64,000 nucleotides of DNA, taken from JAURVT01 sp049059935 (GTDB lineage: Bacteria > Actinomycetota > Actinomycetes > Propionibacteriales > Nocardioidaceae). Made by a program: the position numbers and the translations under genes. Of this stretch, positions 43,354-52,304 are shown piece after piece; the stretch's first letter is position 1; every line of letters begins with the position of its first letter. The notes beneath the pieces were generated by a model. That model saw only the letters and a program-made list of their open reading frames with translations, was not told where the DNA came from and did not search any database. The stretch is from assembly GCF_049059935.1 (NCBI RefSeq), contig NZ_JBMGQR010000019.1, positions 1 through 64,000 on the forward strand, read 5' to 3'.

Positions 43354-43783
43354 GGGCCGTCCCGAGACGCTGGTGACCCTCGAGGCAGCGGCCCGCGAGG
43401 ACAGCGTCGACCTGCTCCACACCCTCGTCGGGTCGCTCTGGGAGGGCAGCCCCGACGTCGGCATGGTCGACCGCATCCGGTTCGAGACCGCCGTCATCGA
43501 GGTGATGGCCAACATCATCGAGCACGCCTACGCCATCGACGGGACGACCACGACCGGCCGACGCTTCGACGTCCGCCTGCGGGCCGACGCCGAGAACCTG
43601 GTGGCGACGTTCGCCGACGACGGACGTCCGTGCGAGATCGACCTCAGCGGCGTGCAGATGCCCGACTTCGAGGCCGAGTCCGGACGGGGGCTCGCGCTGG
43701 CGGTCGCGGCCGTCGACGACCTGGTGTACACCCGCGACGGCGCGATCAACCACTGGTCGATCACCTGCCGAAGGCAGGAGTGA
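43346..43783 (+). CDS. RsbW-like anti-sigma serine kinase (HATPase)
   Basis: A 145-residue GHKL ATPase. The N box is in FETAVIEVMANIIEHAYAI, the G1 region in VATFADDGRPCEID, and the G2-like box is ESGRGLALAVAAVDDL. Together with PP2C and STAS it forms a complete partner-switching set. The sigma factor it would bind is not encoded nearby, so it may act on a sigma factor elsewhere or, through STAS, on the GT2 complex. It overlaps the STAS gene by 8 bp and the fusion gene by 4 bp. Confidence 0.9.
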   Translation: MPEGRPETLVTLEAAAREDSVDLLHTLVGSLWEGSPDVGMVDRIRFETAVIEVMANIIEHAYAIDGTTTTGRRFDVRLRADAENLVATFADDGRPCEIDLSGVQMPDFEAESGRGLALAVAAVDDLVYTRDGAINHWSITCRRQE

Positions 43784-46263
43784 CGCCCAGACCTGCGCGG
43801 GTGCTGCTCGCGCTGCTGGTCTGCGTGCTCGCGCTCCTCGGCCCGGCCGGGGTCGCGGTCGCGTCGGACGGCGGCTCGGACGACCCGCCCGCACTGACCC
43901 CGGGCGCGCACCCCTGGTTCGGCCCCGAGCTGGACTGGACCAACGACTCGGCGCAGCAGTACGTCTCGCGCCTGGGCGAGGGACCGTCGGTGTTCGCCCA
44001 GGCGGTCCGCTACCCCCTCACCGGCGACGACGGCACCTACCTCGAGGAGTTCGTCGCGCAGGCGGCTCGGCACGGCTCCATCGCCGAGCTGACCCTCGAG
44101 CCGCAGCAGGCGCTCGAGACGCTCACCGCGGCCGACGCCGCCAGGCTCGGTCGTGCGCTCGTCGCGCTCCACGAGGACTACGACAGCGAGATCGTCGTCC
44201 GCTTCGCACCCGAGATGAACGGCTCCTGGACGTCGTGGGGCCAGCAGCCGGAGGCCTACGTCGCCGCCTACCGCGAGGTGGCGAGCGCGGTGCACGCCGC
44301 GACCCCCCACGCCGTGATGCTGTGGGCACCGGCCTACGGCGCGGGCTACCCGTTCAGCAGGGCCTTCGGGGCAGTCGAGGGCTCCGGCCCGCGCGACGAG
44401 GCCCAGCTCGACACCGACGGGGACGGCGAGGTCACCGAGGCCGACGACCCCTACGGCCCGTACTACCCGGGCGACGCCGCCGTCGACTGGGTGGGCCTGT
44501 CGCTCTACCACTTCGGGGCCGCGCAGGACTTCGGCTCCAACGTCGCGCCCAGGCGCGGTGAGCTCGAGGCCCGCCTGGCCGAGACCTACGGCTACGGCGA
44601 CGACCGCGGCCGCACCCCGTTCTACGAGCGGTTCGCCGAGCGTCGCGACAAGCCGATGGCCGTCGCGACCGGTGCGCTGTTCAACCCCGGGCGCAAGGCG
44701 ACGGACTCCGAGCTCGACATCAAGCGCACCTGGTGGCGCCAGGTGCTCGGTGCCACCGGCGACCACCCGCGGATCGCGTCCATCACCTGGCTGGAGGAGG
44801 AGCGCCCCGAGGCCGAGGTGGGCGGTGACACCGTCGACTGGCGCGCGACGCACACCGACGACCTCGCCGGCGCGCTCCGGGCCGACCTCGCCCGGTACCA
44901 GGTCGCGACGGGTCCCGTCACGCGCGTGCTCGACCAGCAGGCCGCCAACACCGCGACGTCGCAGGTGCGCGAGACCGGCGGCAACGACCAGATGGGCTGG
45001 ATCGTCGCGACCGTCGCGGTCATGGCCCTGGCGTTCGTCTCGGCCGGCGTCGTGCGACGCCTGGTCCCGTCGTGGGGCTACGACCCCACGGCCCACGGGG
45101 CCCGCGACCTGCGCCTGGACTTTCTGCGCGGCTTCATCATCATCGCCGTGGTCGTCACCCACGTGGAGGTGGCCGGCCCGTACTCGTGGATCACCCTGAA
45201 CGCGATCGGCGGCGTCACCGGCGCCGAGCTGTTCGTCCTGCTGTCCGGCGTGGTCATGGGCATGGTGCAGCCGGCCGTGATCCACAAGCTGGGGGAGTGG
45301 GGTGCGGCGGTCGCGGCGTTCAAGCGCGCCCGCAAGCTCTACCTCACGGCCCTGGTGGTCGTGGTGCTCGTCTACGCGCTCGGACGCGTCCCCGGCGTGG
45401 ACGCGACCGCGATCACCACGTTCACCGACCGCGGCACCGGCGCGCTCGGCCAGGGCGCCAGCGGCCAGGTGTACGACCTCTACGGCAACTTCCCGCGTCT
45501 GCTCGACTACCCGCCGCCGGGTTACGCCGTCCGGCAGCTGCTGCTGCTCGAGATGGGGCCGTGGGTCTTCAACATCATGGGCCTGTTCATCGTCCTGAGC
45601 CTTCTGCTCGTGCCGCTGGCGTGGCTGCTGCGGCGCCGCCTCTGGTGGGCCGCGCTCGTGCTCAGCTGGACGCTGTACCTGCTGCAGGCGCACTTCGACT
45701 GGGACGTGATGCCCTCGCAGTTCGAGGACGTGTTCCCGCTGCTCACCTGGCAGGTCGTCTTCGTCCACGGTCTGGTGATCGGCTGGTACCGCAGGCAGGT
45801 CACCGCGGCGCTGACCAGCCGGATCGGCGTCGTCCTGACGACGATCGGCGTCCTCGCCTACGCGGGCGTGCTCGCGCTGCTGTGGGCCGGTCACACCTAC
45901 GGGTTCGCGGTGCCGTTCGCGGACGCCGGCACCTACGACGCGCTGTACCCCCACCTGTACACGCGCGTGTTCCTCCAGCCCGGACGCCTGCTCGACCTGC
46001 TGCTGGTGATCGTCGTGGCGTACGCGGTGCTCACCGCCTGGTGGAAGCCGCTCAGCCGGGCGCTCGGCTGGCTCTACGTGCCCCTCGGCCAGAACAGCCT
46101 GTACGTGTTCACGGTGCACGTGTTCTTCGTGCTCGCCGTGGCCAACGTCCCCGGCCTGGTGCGCACGAGCGACTGGCAGGGCACCGTCATCCACACCGTG
46201 GTGGTCGCGACCATCTGGGTGATGGTGCGGCGCAGGTTCCTGTTCTCGGTGATACCCCGATGA
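43780..46263 (+). CDS. Secreted GH26-like domain fused to an OpgC-type membrane acyltransferase
   Basis: An 827-residue fusion from GTG 43780. After a signal sequence (residues 5-28) comes a GH26-like (beta-mannanase-type) domain to about 385, with the acid/base region VVRFAPEMNGSW (Glu145), MLWAPAYGAGY, a calcium loop LDTDGDGEVTEAD (210-222) and DWVGLSLYHFG. The nucleophile-region segment reads KPMAVATGALFN, where an E before TG would be expected, so the hydrolase may be inactive. After a linker and a helix, the OpgC-type acyltransferase (RDLRLDFLRGFIIIAVVVTH from 442, then about ten helices) fills the rest. The likely job is to bind the glycan and acylate it at the membrane. It is the last gene of the operon. 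Confidence 0.85.
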   Translation: MTPRPARVLLALLVCVLALLGPAGVAVASDGGSDDPPALTPGAHPWFGPELDWTNDSAQQYVSRLGEGPSVFAQAVRYPLTGDDGTYLEEFVAQAARHGSIAELTLEPQQALETLTAADAARLGRALVALHEDYDSEIVVRFAPEMNGSWTSWGQQPEAYVAAYREVASAVHAATPHAVMLWAPAYGAGYPFSRAFGAVEGSGPRDEAQLDTDGDGEVTEADDPYGPYYPGDAAVDWVGLSLYHFGAAQDFGSNVAPRRGELEARLAETYGYGDDRGRTPFYERFAERRDKPMAVATGALFNPGRKATDSELDIKRTWWRQVLGATGDHPRIASITWLEEERPEAEVGGDTVDWRATHTDDLAGALRADLARYQVATGPVTRVLDQQAANTATSQVRETGGNDQMGWIVATVAVMALAFVSAGVVRRLVPSWGYDPTAHGARDLRLDFLRGFIIIAVVVTHVEVAGPYSWITLNAIGGVTGAELFVLLSGVVMGMVQPAVIHKLGEWGAAVAAFKRARKLYLTALVVVVLVYALGRVPGVDATAITTFTDRGTGALGQGASGQVYDLYGNFPRLLDYPPPGYAVRQLLLLEMGPWVFNIMGLFIVLSLLLVPLAWLLRRRLWWAALVLSWTLYLLQAHFDWDVMPSQFEDVFPLLTWQVVFVHGLVIGWYRRQVTAALTSRIGVVLTTIGVLAYAGVLALLWAGHTYGFAVPFADAGTYDALYPHLYTRVFLQPGRLLDLLLVIVVAYAVLTAWWKPLSRALGWLYVPLGQNSLYVFTVHVFFVLAVANVPGLVRTSDWQGTVIHTVVVATIWVMVRRRFLFSVIPR

Positions 46264-46287
46264 CGTCAGCGGACACCACCTCGTGAG

Positions 46288-46331
46288 CTGTCGGTGCGTG
46301 GTGATGCCCCGGCATCACCACGCACCGACAG
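46288..46331. terminator. Bidirectional terminator between the GT2 operon and tilS
   Basis: A perfect inverted repeat with 21-base arms (46288-46308 and 46311-46331) separated by CC. It lies between convergent genes 24 bp and 8 bp away, so it can stop both. Confidence 0.85.
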
Positions 46332-46339
46332 GTCGGGCG

Positions 46340-47317
46340 TCAGGGGCGGGAGAAGAGCAGCCGGCCGTCGGAGCGGCGGGCGCGGACGCCGCCGGGGAGG
46401 TCGAGCGGACCCTGGCCGTGCCAGTCCAGGACGAGCGCCTCCACCGCGGACACGTGACCGGCCGTCAGGTCGGCGGCCGGGCAGCCGGCGGCGAGCGCGG
46501 CGCGGCGGACGACCCGCGACCGCAGCGCGGGCGGCAGCCCCCCGAGGACGGACGCGTCGAGCTCGCCGTCGTCGTCCAGGCAGCGCGGGTGCGACTCCGC
46601 GGCGAGCCGGTCGAGGAGGTCGGCGTCATCGCGCAGCAGCGACGCGGTGCGCGCCAGGGCCGCGGCGACGCCCGGCCCGAGCGCGTCCTCGAGCGCGGGC
46701 AGCGCCTCGTGGCGGACCCGCACCCGGGCGTAGGAGCGGTCGTCGTTGTGCGGGTCGTCCCACCAGGGCAGCCCGCTGGCGGCGCACACCTGCTCGGTCT
46801 GCACCCGCGTGAGCGACAGGAACGGACGGCGCCACAGCCCGTCGAGGGGGGCGATGCCCGCGAGCGAGCGCGCACCGGAGCCCCGGGCGAGGCCGAGCAG
46901 CACGGTCTCGGCCTGGTCGTCGCGGGTGTGGGCCAGCAGGACGGCGGACGCGTCCTCGCGGACGGCCGCGCGCCGCAGCGCGTCGTAGCGGGCTTGCCGG
47001 GCCGCCGCCTCCGGGCCGCCCCGGCCGTCGACGCGGACGCGGGCCACGTCCACCGGGTCGAGCCCGACGTCGTGCGCCCGCCGCGCGGCCGTCTCGGCGA
47101 CGTCGGCCGACCCGTCCTGCAGCGCGTGGTCGACGACGAGCCCGTGGGCCCGCAGGCCCATGCGCGGCGCGACGAAGCCCGTCGCCGCGGCCAGCGCCAG
47201 GGAGTCGGCGCCTCCGGAGACGGCCACGAGCACGCGTGCGCCGGACGGCAGGTCGCCCAGGGCGGCGCGCACGCACGTCCGCGCGCGGGCCACCTGCGGG
47301 TCGAGCGAGCCGCCCAC
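46340..47317 (-). CDS. tilS: tRNA(Ile)-lysidine synthase TilS
   Basis: A 325-residue N-type ATP pyrophosphatase. The PP-loop SGGADS is at residues 34-39 (VAVSGGADSLALAAA), with ARQARYDALRRAAV, LAHTRDDQAETVLLGLARGS and FLSLTRVQTEQVCAA following. The C-terminal domain is shorter than in E. coli, as is typical for actinobacteria. It modifies the wobble C of tRNA-Ile(CAU). The start chosen is GTG 47317, just after the zincin stop; the longer reading overlaps that gene. Confidence 0.93.
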   Translation of the reverse strand: MGGSLDPQVARARTCVRAALGDLPSGARVLVAVSGGADSLALAAATGFVAPRMGLRAHGLVVDHALQDGSADVAETAARRAHDVGLDPVDVARVRVDGRGGPEAAARQARYDALRRAAVREDASAVLLAHTRDDQAETVLLGLARGSGARSLAGIAPLDGLWRRPFLSLTRVQTEQVCAASGLPWWDDPHNDDRSYARVRVRHEALPALEDALGPGVAAALARTASLLRDDADLLDRLAAESHPRCLDDDGELDASVLGGLPPALRSRVVRRAALAAGCPAADLTAGHVSAVEALVLDWHGQGPLDLPGGVRARRSDGRLLFSRP

Positions 47318-47322
47318 GGGAT

Positions 47323-48390
47323 CTAGCCGTGGACGCGCTGCACCCACAGCGCGGGGTCGAGGATCTCCTCGCGCGACGGCAGGCTCGCGGGCGACTCCCA
47401 CACCGCGTTGAAGCCCTCGTGACCGACGTCGCGGGTGACCCGGCGGACGAACGCCGCACCGTCGCGGTACTGGCGCATCTTGGCGTCGAGGCCGAGCAGG
47501 CGGCGCAGCAGCGAGTCGAGCCCGCCGGCGCCGTCACGTCGCTGCTCGAACCGCTTGCGGATCTTGCGGACCGACGGCACGACCTCGGGGCCCACCTCGT
47601 CCATGACGACGTCGGCGTGGCCCTCGAGCAGGCTCATCACGCCGGTCATCGCGTCGACCGCCTCCTTCTGGGCGGGGTTCTGCAGCACGTCGGTGATCGA
47701 CGCGCCCTCCACGCCGCGGAGCACGCGTCCGAGCTCGGTGACGCCGTCGCCGAGCAGCTTGCCGACGTTGGCGGGGTCGACGTCGGTCGCTCCGACGAAG
47801 CTGCCCAGCAGGGACGTCAGGTGGTCGCGCAGCCACGGCACGGCGGTGAACTGCACGCGGTGGGTCTCCTCGTGCAGGCAGACCCACATCCGGAAGTCGT
47901 GCGGGTCGACGCCCATCTCGCGCTCGACGGTGACGATGTTGGGCGCGACGAGCAGCATCCGTCCGGTGGAGCCGGCCGGGCCGTCCCAGAACGGGTCGAA
48001 CTGGCCGAGGATCTTGCCCGACATGAACGCCAGCAGCGCCCCCAGCTCGGCGCCGGAGACCTTGGCGCCCACCGTCCGCGCGACGACGCCCGGCGGGGAC
48101 GAGCTCTGCTCGGCGATCTTGGTCACGAGGGGGTCGAGCACGGTGGCGAAGCCCTCGACGGACGACGTCACCCAGCCCCGCCGGTCGACCACCAGCACGG
48201 GCGCCGACGCCGACCGTGCGTGCAGGCCGGTCCGGTCGCGCACGGGCTGCTCGGACCGGGCGGCCCCCTCGCGCAGCTCGGCGACGACCTCGGCGGCCTC
48301 GGACGCGCTCACCTCGGGCCCCGGGCGCACCAGCCTCCTGGCCGTGGACGCGGCCAGACCCCAGTCGACCATGCCTGCGCGGTCCGTCAT
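47323..48390 (-). CDS. Zincin-like metalloprotease (DUF2342, F420-biosynthesis-associated)
   Basis: A 355-residue protein with zinc motif HEETH (about residues 173-177) in LHEETHRVQFTAVPWLRDHL. A characteristic Gly/Ile region follows (GVTELGRVLRGVEGASITDV, VMSLLEGHADVVMDEV), where EGHAD supplies a further ligand. It begins MTDRAGMVDWGLAASTARRL. The family is placed next to tilS in many actinobacteria and is called coenzyme F420 biosynthesis associated, with no proven activity. It is in a run of minus-strand genes 23 bp after the PBP4 stop. Confidence 0.88.
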   Translation of the reverse strand: MTDRAGMVDWGLAASTARRLVRPGPEVSASEAAEVVAELREGAARSEQPVRDRTGLHARSASAPVLVVDRRGWVTSSVEGFATVLDPLVTKIAEQSSSPPGVVARTVGAKVSGAELGALLAFMSGKILGQFDPFWDGPAGSTGRMLLVAPNIVTVEREMGVDPHDFRMWVCLHEETHRVQFTAVPWLRDHLTSLLGSFVGATDVDPANVGKLLGDGVTELGRVLRGVEGASITDVLQNPAQKEAVDAMTGVMSLLEGHADVVMDEVGPEVVPSVRKIRKRFEQRRDGAGGLDSLLRRLLGLDAKMRQYRDGAAFVRRVTRDVGHEGFNAVWESPASLPSREEILDPALWVQRVHG

Positions 48391-48413
48391 GCGTCGAGAC
48401 TAGGCCGTGCCTC

Positions 48414-49973
48414 CTACGGTGCGGGCTCGGCCGCGGCGGCCGAGCAGGCGCAGGCGGTGAGGGCCGAGGTGATGCGGTCGAGCTGGGCCCGCGCGGCCAG
48501 CGTCTGGGGCACCGCGACCTGGTCGACCATCGCCACGAACGCCATCGGCGTGCCGTCGGCGTCGACGGTGACGCCCGCCAGCGCGTGCACCCCCGTCAGC
48601 GTGCCGGTCTTGGCGCGCACCAGCCCCAGCCCGGCGTCGGTGGACGACGCGGTGAAGCGGTTGCCGAGGCTGCCGCTGAACCCCGCCACCGGGAGACCGC
48701 TCACGACGCCGCGCATCGCCTCGAGCTGCGGGTCCTCGGTGGCGGTCGGCGCCGCACCCGCGAGGCCGAGGAGCGTGAGCATCGACGCGGCGGTGACCCG
48801 GTTGTCGCGCGAGAGGCCGCTTCCGTCGACGACGGTGTTGCCGTCCCACGGCACGCCGAGCCCGGTGAGCACGGCGCGCACCGCCGCGGCACCGCCCTCG
48901 AACGTCGCCGGCCGACCCTCAGCCACGGCCACCTGGCGCAGAAGCACCTCGGCCGCCTCGTTGTCGCTGGACTCCAGGGTGTGCTGGACGATCTGCTCGA
49001 CGGTCGGGCCCTGCACCGCCGCCACCTCGGTGGAGCCGGTCGGCGCCTGCCGCCGCGCGGGCTCGCCGGTGACGGTGATCCCCTGCTGCCCGAGCAGGCG
49101 GGCGAACGTGCGGGAGGCGTCGAGCGCGGGGTCGCGCGAGCGGCGTCCGTCGTCGCCGAGCAGGCCCTCGTCGGTCCACAGCGCGGAGACGGTCGTGGCG
49201 AGGTCGCCGGCGACGTACTGGGGCTCCCAGTCGGGGCTGTCGCCCGGGCCGGTGAACAGGGTGTCGTCGAACGTCAGGCTGACCTGAGTGACGCCCTGGT
49301 CGCGCAGCTGCGCGACGGTGCGGCGGGCGAGGTCGCGCAGCGTGGCGCGTCCGCGCGGGTAGGGCGCCGCCGCGCCGGTCTCGGGGCGGGTGACGAGCAG
49401 CGGGTCGCCACCGCCGACCAGCACCAGCTGCGCGGGGGCGGTGGGCGCGGGGGTGGCGGACGGGGACGCGGACGCGGACGCGGACGGAGCGTCCACCTGG
49501 CGGACGGTGGTGGCGAAGCGGGTGGACGGTCCGACCGACGCGAGCGCGGCGGCCGAGGTGAACAGCTTGAGGGTCGAGGCGGGCACGAGCGGCGGCGCGC
49601 CCTCGGCGTAGGAGTAGACGTCCTGCTCCGAGGACAGGTCGCGCACGGCGAAGCCGACGTGGGGGCCGAGCGACCGGGCGTCCAGCAGCCCGGCGACCGC
49701 GGCCTCCACCTTGGCGCGGTCGAGCCCCGGGCCCTGCGCCGGCTCCAGCACCGGGTCGGCGTCGCGGGCCTGCGGGAGGTCGAGCCCGGACGGCGGGGCG
49801 ACGTCCGTCGCCGAGCAGCGGCCGCCCTCGCACAGGAACCGGTCGAGCGCACCGGCGTACCACGCGCCCACGCCGCCGGCAGCCACCAGCAGCACCGCGA
49901 CGAGCAGCCAGACGACGACCCGGCCGCCCTCCCTGTGGCGGGAGGCAACCCTCGGTGCCGGGTCGCGTCGCAT
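48414..49973 (-). CDS. dacB: D-alanyl-D-alanine carboxypeptidase/endopeptidase PBP4 (DacB)
   Basis: A 519-residue penicillin-binding protein with one membrane anchor ([20 protein letters not shown], residues 19-38). The catalytic triad of motifs is SxxK in [17 protein letters not shown] in [14 protein letters not shown] and KTG in [17 protein letters not shown] Ser/Ala-rich insert carries [15 protein letters not shown]. It trims peptidoglycan peptides outside the membrane. The ATG at 49973 is preferred because the upstream extension is unlike coding sequence and lies over the pyrophosphatase leader. Confidence 0.92.
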   Translation of the reverse strand: MRRDPAPRVASRHREGGRVVVWLLVAVLLVAAGGVGAWYAGALDRFLCEGGRCSATDVAPPSGLDLPQARDADPVLEPAQGPGLDRAKVEAAVAGLLDARSLGPHVGFAVRDLSSEQDVYSYAEGAPPLVPASTLKLFTSAAALASVGPSTRFATTVRQVDAPSASASASPSATPAPTAPAQLVLVGGGDPLLVTRPETGAAAPYPRGRATLRDLARRTVAQLRDQGVTQVSLTFDDTLFTGPGDSPDWEPQYVAGDLATTVSALWTDEGLLGDDGRRSRDPALDASRTFARLLGQQGITVTGEPARRQAPTGSTEVAAVQGPTVEQIVQHTLESSDNEAAEVLLRQVAVAEGRPATFEGGAAAVRAVLTGLGVPWDGNTVVDGSGLSRDNRVTAASMLTLLGLAGAAPTATEDPQLEAMRGVVSGLPVAGFSGSLGNRFTASSTDAGLGLVRAKTGTLTGVHALAGVTVDADGTPMAFVAMVDQVAVPQTLAARAQLDRITSALTACACSAAAAEPAP

Positions 49974-50052
49974 GTGCGAGAGACTACCGACACGAGGCAG
50001 GCCGCCCGGAGGACACCGTCGGCGCCGCCACACCCGGGTAGACGGAGGAACA

Positions 50053-50544
50053 GTGCACTTCGACGTGACGGTGGAGATCCCCAAGGGCAACCGCAACAAG
50101 TACGAGGTCGACCACAGCAACCACCGGATCCGTCTGGACCGGACGCTGTTCACCGCGACCCAGTACCCCGCGGACTACGGGTTCATCGACGACAGCCTCG
50201 GCCTCGACGGCGACCCCCTCGACGCGCTCGTGCTCCTGCCCGAGCCGACGTTCCCCGGCTGCTTGATCACCTGCCGCGCGATCGGCATGTTCCGCATGAC
50301 CGACGAGGCCGGCGGCGACGACAAGGTCCTGTGCGTCCCCGCGACCGACCCGCGCCAGGAGCACCTCCAGGACATCCGCCACGTCCCGGAGTTCGACCGC
50401 CTGGAGATCCAGCACTTCTTCGAGGTCTACAAGGACCTCGAGCCCGGCAAGTCCGTCGAGGGCGCCAGCTGGGTCGGCCGCAAGGACGCCGAGGCCGAGA
50501 TCCGCGCCTCCTACGACAGGTTCAGGGAGAACGGCGGGTACTGA
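50053..50544 (+). CDS. ppa: Inorganic pyrophosphatase
   Basis: A 163-residue family I soluble pyrophosphatase. [20 protein letters not shown] opens the active site; the metal signature [11 protein letters not shown] and the [11 protein letters not shown] segment follow, with [15 protein letters not shown] at the end. It hydrolyses PPi and drives biosynthetic reactions. GGAGGAA is 2 bases before GTG 50053, an unusually tight spacing. It is divergent from the PBP4 gene, with a 79-bp gap. Confidence 0.95.
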   Translation: MHFDVTVEIPKGNRNKYEVDHSNHRIRLDRTLFTATQYPADYGFIDDSLGLDGDPLDALVLLPEPTFPGCLITCRAIGMFRMTDEAGGDDKVLCVPATDPRQEHLQDIRHVPEFDRLEIQHFFEVYKDLEPGKSVEGASWVGRKDAEAEIRASYDRFRENGGY

Positions 50545-50639
50545 GGCCGGGGCATCACCGCTGGCGGCGTTCTCGTCGCATCGGCGGACGAACCCAGTTC
50601 GCCTTCGCTCCTCGGCCTTGCCAGCGGCGCGCCCGGACC
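50545..50639. repeat. Long imperfect inverted repeat after ppa
   Basis: Arms at 50545-50565 (with GGGCATCACCGCTGGC) and 50620-50639 (with GCCAGCGGCG) pair imperfectly; the middle contains a second hairpin, GGCGGACGAA/TTCGCC. It begins at the base after the ppa stop codon and may terminate ppa. Confidence 0.55.
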
Positions 50640-50688
50640 TCAGTGCAGGGTCGTCGACGGCGTGCCGGGACCACTGCCCGTCCCAGCG

Positions 50689-52083
50689 TCAGGGGCGACC
50701 GGCGAGGTCGGGGCGGGTCCACTCGTCCACCGGCACGATCTTGACGCCCTGGCCGGGGCGGGGAGCGTGGATCATCATGCCGCCGCCGAGGTACAGGGCC
50801 ACGTGGTAGATCGAGCCCGGGCCGCCGTTGCTCCAGAAGAGCAGGTCGCCGCGGCGCGCGCGGCCGACCGGGACGGGCGTGGACGCGTCGTACTGCGCGC
50901 CGCTGAAGTGCGGCAGCGAGCGACCGCCGGCCCTCCAGGCGCGCATCGTCAGGCCCGAGCAGTCCCATGACGACGGGCCGGCCGCGCCGAAGACGTACGG
51001 CTCGCCGAGCTGGGCCTTGGCGAACCTGATCGCGGCCTCGACGCCGCCGGACGGCTCGGGGGCCGGGACGGGCTCGGGGTCGGGCCGGGGGTCGGGCTCG
51101 GGGTCCGGCCGCGGGGCGGGATCGGGCTCGGGCTCGGGGTCCGCCGTCGGGCGCGCGGACGGCCTCGACGACGGCTTCGGTGTCGGGGTCGACGACGGCT
51201 TCTCCGCCGGAGCCGCGGACGGCGCCTCGGCCGAGGGCTCGGACGCCTCGGGCTGCGACGCGCTGGCCTCCGCCGCCTCCTCGGCGGCAGCGGCCTGGGC
51301 GGCAGCGGCGGCACGTCGCTCCCGCGCGGCCCTCTCGAGCGCGGTCTGCCGACGCGCGGCGAGCGCCACCGAGACGCCCTGGGCCTCGGCGAGGTCGGCG
51401 ACGAGTCGCGTCTTCTCCGCCCGCACCTCCCCGACGGCGGCCTCGCTCGCCGCCATGGCGGCGTCCGCCTCGGTCTTGGTCCTGCGCGCCTCGGCCGCCA
51501 GGTCGCGCTGACGGACGACGGCGGCCCGGTCCCGCGCGGCGAGCACGGTCGAGACCGATCGCGCCGACTCGTACGCGTCCAGCGCGGCGGTGAGCGCGTC
51601 GCCGGTGCTGTCGTACGCACCCTCCTGCTCGAGCAGCTCACCCGGGCCGTCGGCGTCGAGGACCGCGCCCAGCCGGCGCAGCGACGAGCTGTCCTCCATG
51701 CCCTGGACGCTGAGCCGGGCGACGGCGGCGCTCTGGGTGGCCACCGACGCCTTGGCCGCCGCGGCCCGTGCGGCGGTGGCGCGGGCGTCGCGTCGCGCCT
51801 TCGACAGGGCGTACCGGGCACCGTTCCACGCCTCGCCCGCCTTGGCCGCCTCCAGGCCGGTGGTCTCCAGCCGCTCGTCGGCGGCGGCCAGCCTCGCGCG
51901 GATGACGCCGACCTGGGCGGCCTTGGTCGCGGCGGCGCCCTGCGCGGCGGCGACGTCGGACGCGCTGGGCGTCCCGTCGTCCTCGGCGTGCGCCGGGCCG
52001 ACGAGCCCGACGGCCAGCGCCGTGCACACCGCGGTGGCGGCGACGACGCGGGGGCGTCGTCGCGCTGACGTGGTTGCTCGCAC
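50689..52083 (-). CDS. NlpC/P60 peptidoglycan endopeptidase with coiled-coil N-terminus
   Basis: A 464-residue secreted protein. After a signal peptide (VVAATAVCTALAVGLVGPAHA) come about 270 residues of Ala/Glu/Arg-rich coiled coil, then a Pro/Glu/Asp linker (PEPEPDPAPRPDPEPDPRP), then the NlpC/P60 domain with catalytic Cys in SSWDCSGLTMRAW, His in SIYHVALYLGGGMMIHAP and the GDLLFWSN segment. RipA-like proteins of this layout cleave D-Glu-mDAP bonds during division. I use the GTG at 52083, 8 bases after GAGGAG; a GTG 6 bases earlier is too close to it. Confidence 0.88.
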   Translation of the reverse strand: MRATTSARRRPRVVAATAVCTALAVGLVGPAHAEDDGTPSASDVAAAQGAAATKAAQVGVIRARLAAADERLETTGLEAAKAGEAWNGARYALSKARRDARATAARAAAAKASVATQSAAVARLSVQGMEDSSSLRRLGAVLDADGPGELLEQEGAYDSTGDALTAALDAYESARSVSTVLAARDRAAVVRQRDLAAEARRTKTEADAAMAASEAAVGEVRAEKTRLVADLAEAQGVSVALAARRQTALERAARERRAAAAAQAAAAEEAAEASASQPEASEPSAEAPSAAPAEKPSSTPTPKPSSRPSARPTADPEPEPDPAPRPDPEPDPRPDPEPVPAPEPSGGVEAAIRFAKAQLGEPYVFGAAGPSSWDCSGLTMRAWRAGGRSLPHFSGAQYDASTPVPVGRARRGDLLFWSNGGPGSIYHVALYLGGGMMIHAPRPGQGVKIVPVDEWTRPDLAGRP

Positions 52084-52304
52084 GCGCACTGCTCCTCGTC
52101 TCGGTCGGTCGTGACCCGATGCGCGGGGCAGCGAGAGCCCGTCAGTCACATCAGTCGCATCGACAACGTAGACCCCATTCACCCCATCCGACACATCAGG
52201 CGGTGATTTTCTTACTTCCACCGGCGTGTCGACTTGCAAATCACACCAGTGTAGTTCTGACCGCGCCTCTGGCGCACGCGGGCGAGATGCCCCCAAGATG
52301 AGGT
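52084..52304. promoter_or_regulatory. Divergent leader between the NlpC/P60 and sorbosone-dehydrogenase-like genes
   Basis: A 221-bp gap, AT-rich for this genome, that must hold both promoters. On the minus strand TTGCAA is followed 17 bases later by AGTAAGAAAAT, a weak -35/-10 pair for the NlpC/P60 gene. I looked for the ydaO (c-di-AMP) riboswitch common before such genes and did not see its conserved parts. Confidence 0.35.

Noticed and set aside
43528..46194. A long minus-strand frame (nearly 900 codons) opposite the GT2 operon tail
   Set aside because: The composition is arginine/alanine/aspartate-biased and it lies antisense to strong STAS, kinase and fusion genes; it has no domain and no start context.
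51050..51200. A CRISPR-like or tandem-repeat tract in the NlpC/P60 gene
   Set aside because: The repeats are codons for a Pro/Glu/Asp linker inside a coding region; units are short and irregular, without spacers.
52084..52304. A ydaO-type c-di-AMP riboswitch upstream of the NlpC/P60 gene
   Set aside because: Common in actinobacteria at this position, but I could not find its conserved blocks on the coding strand.
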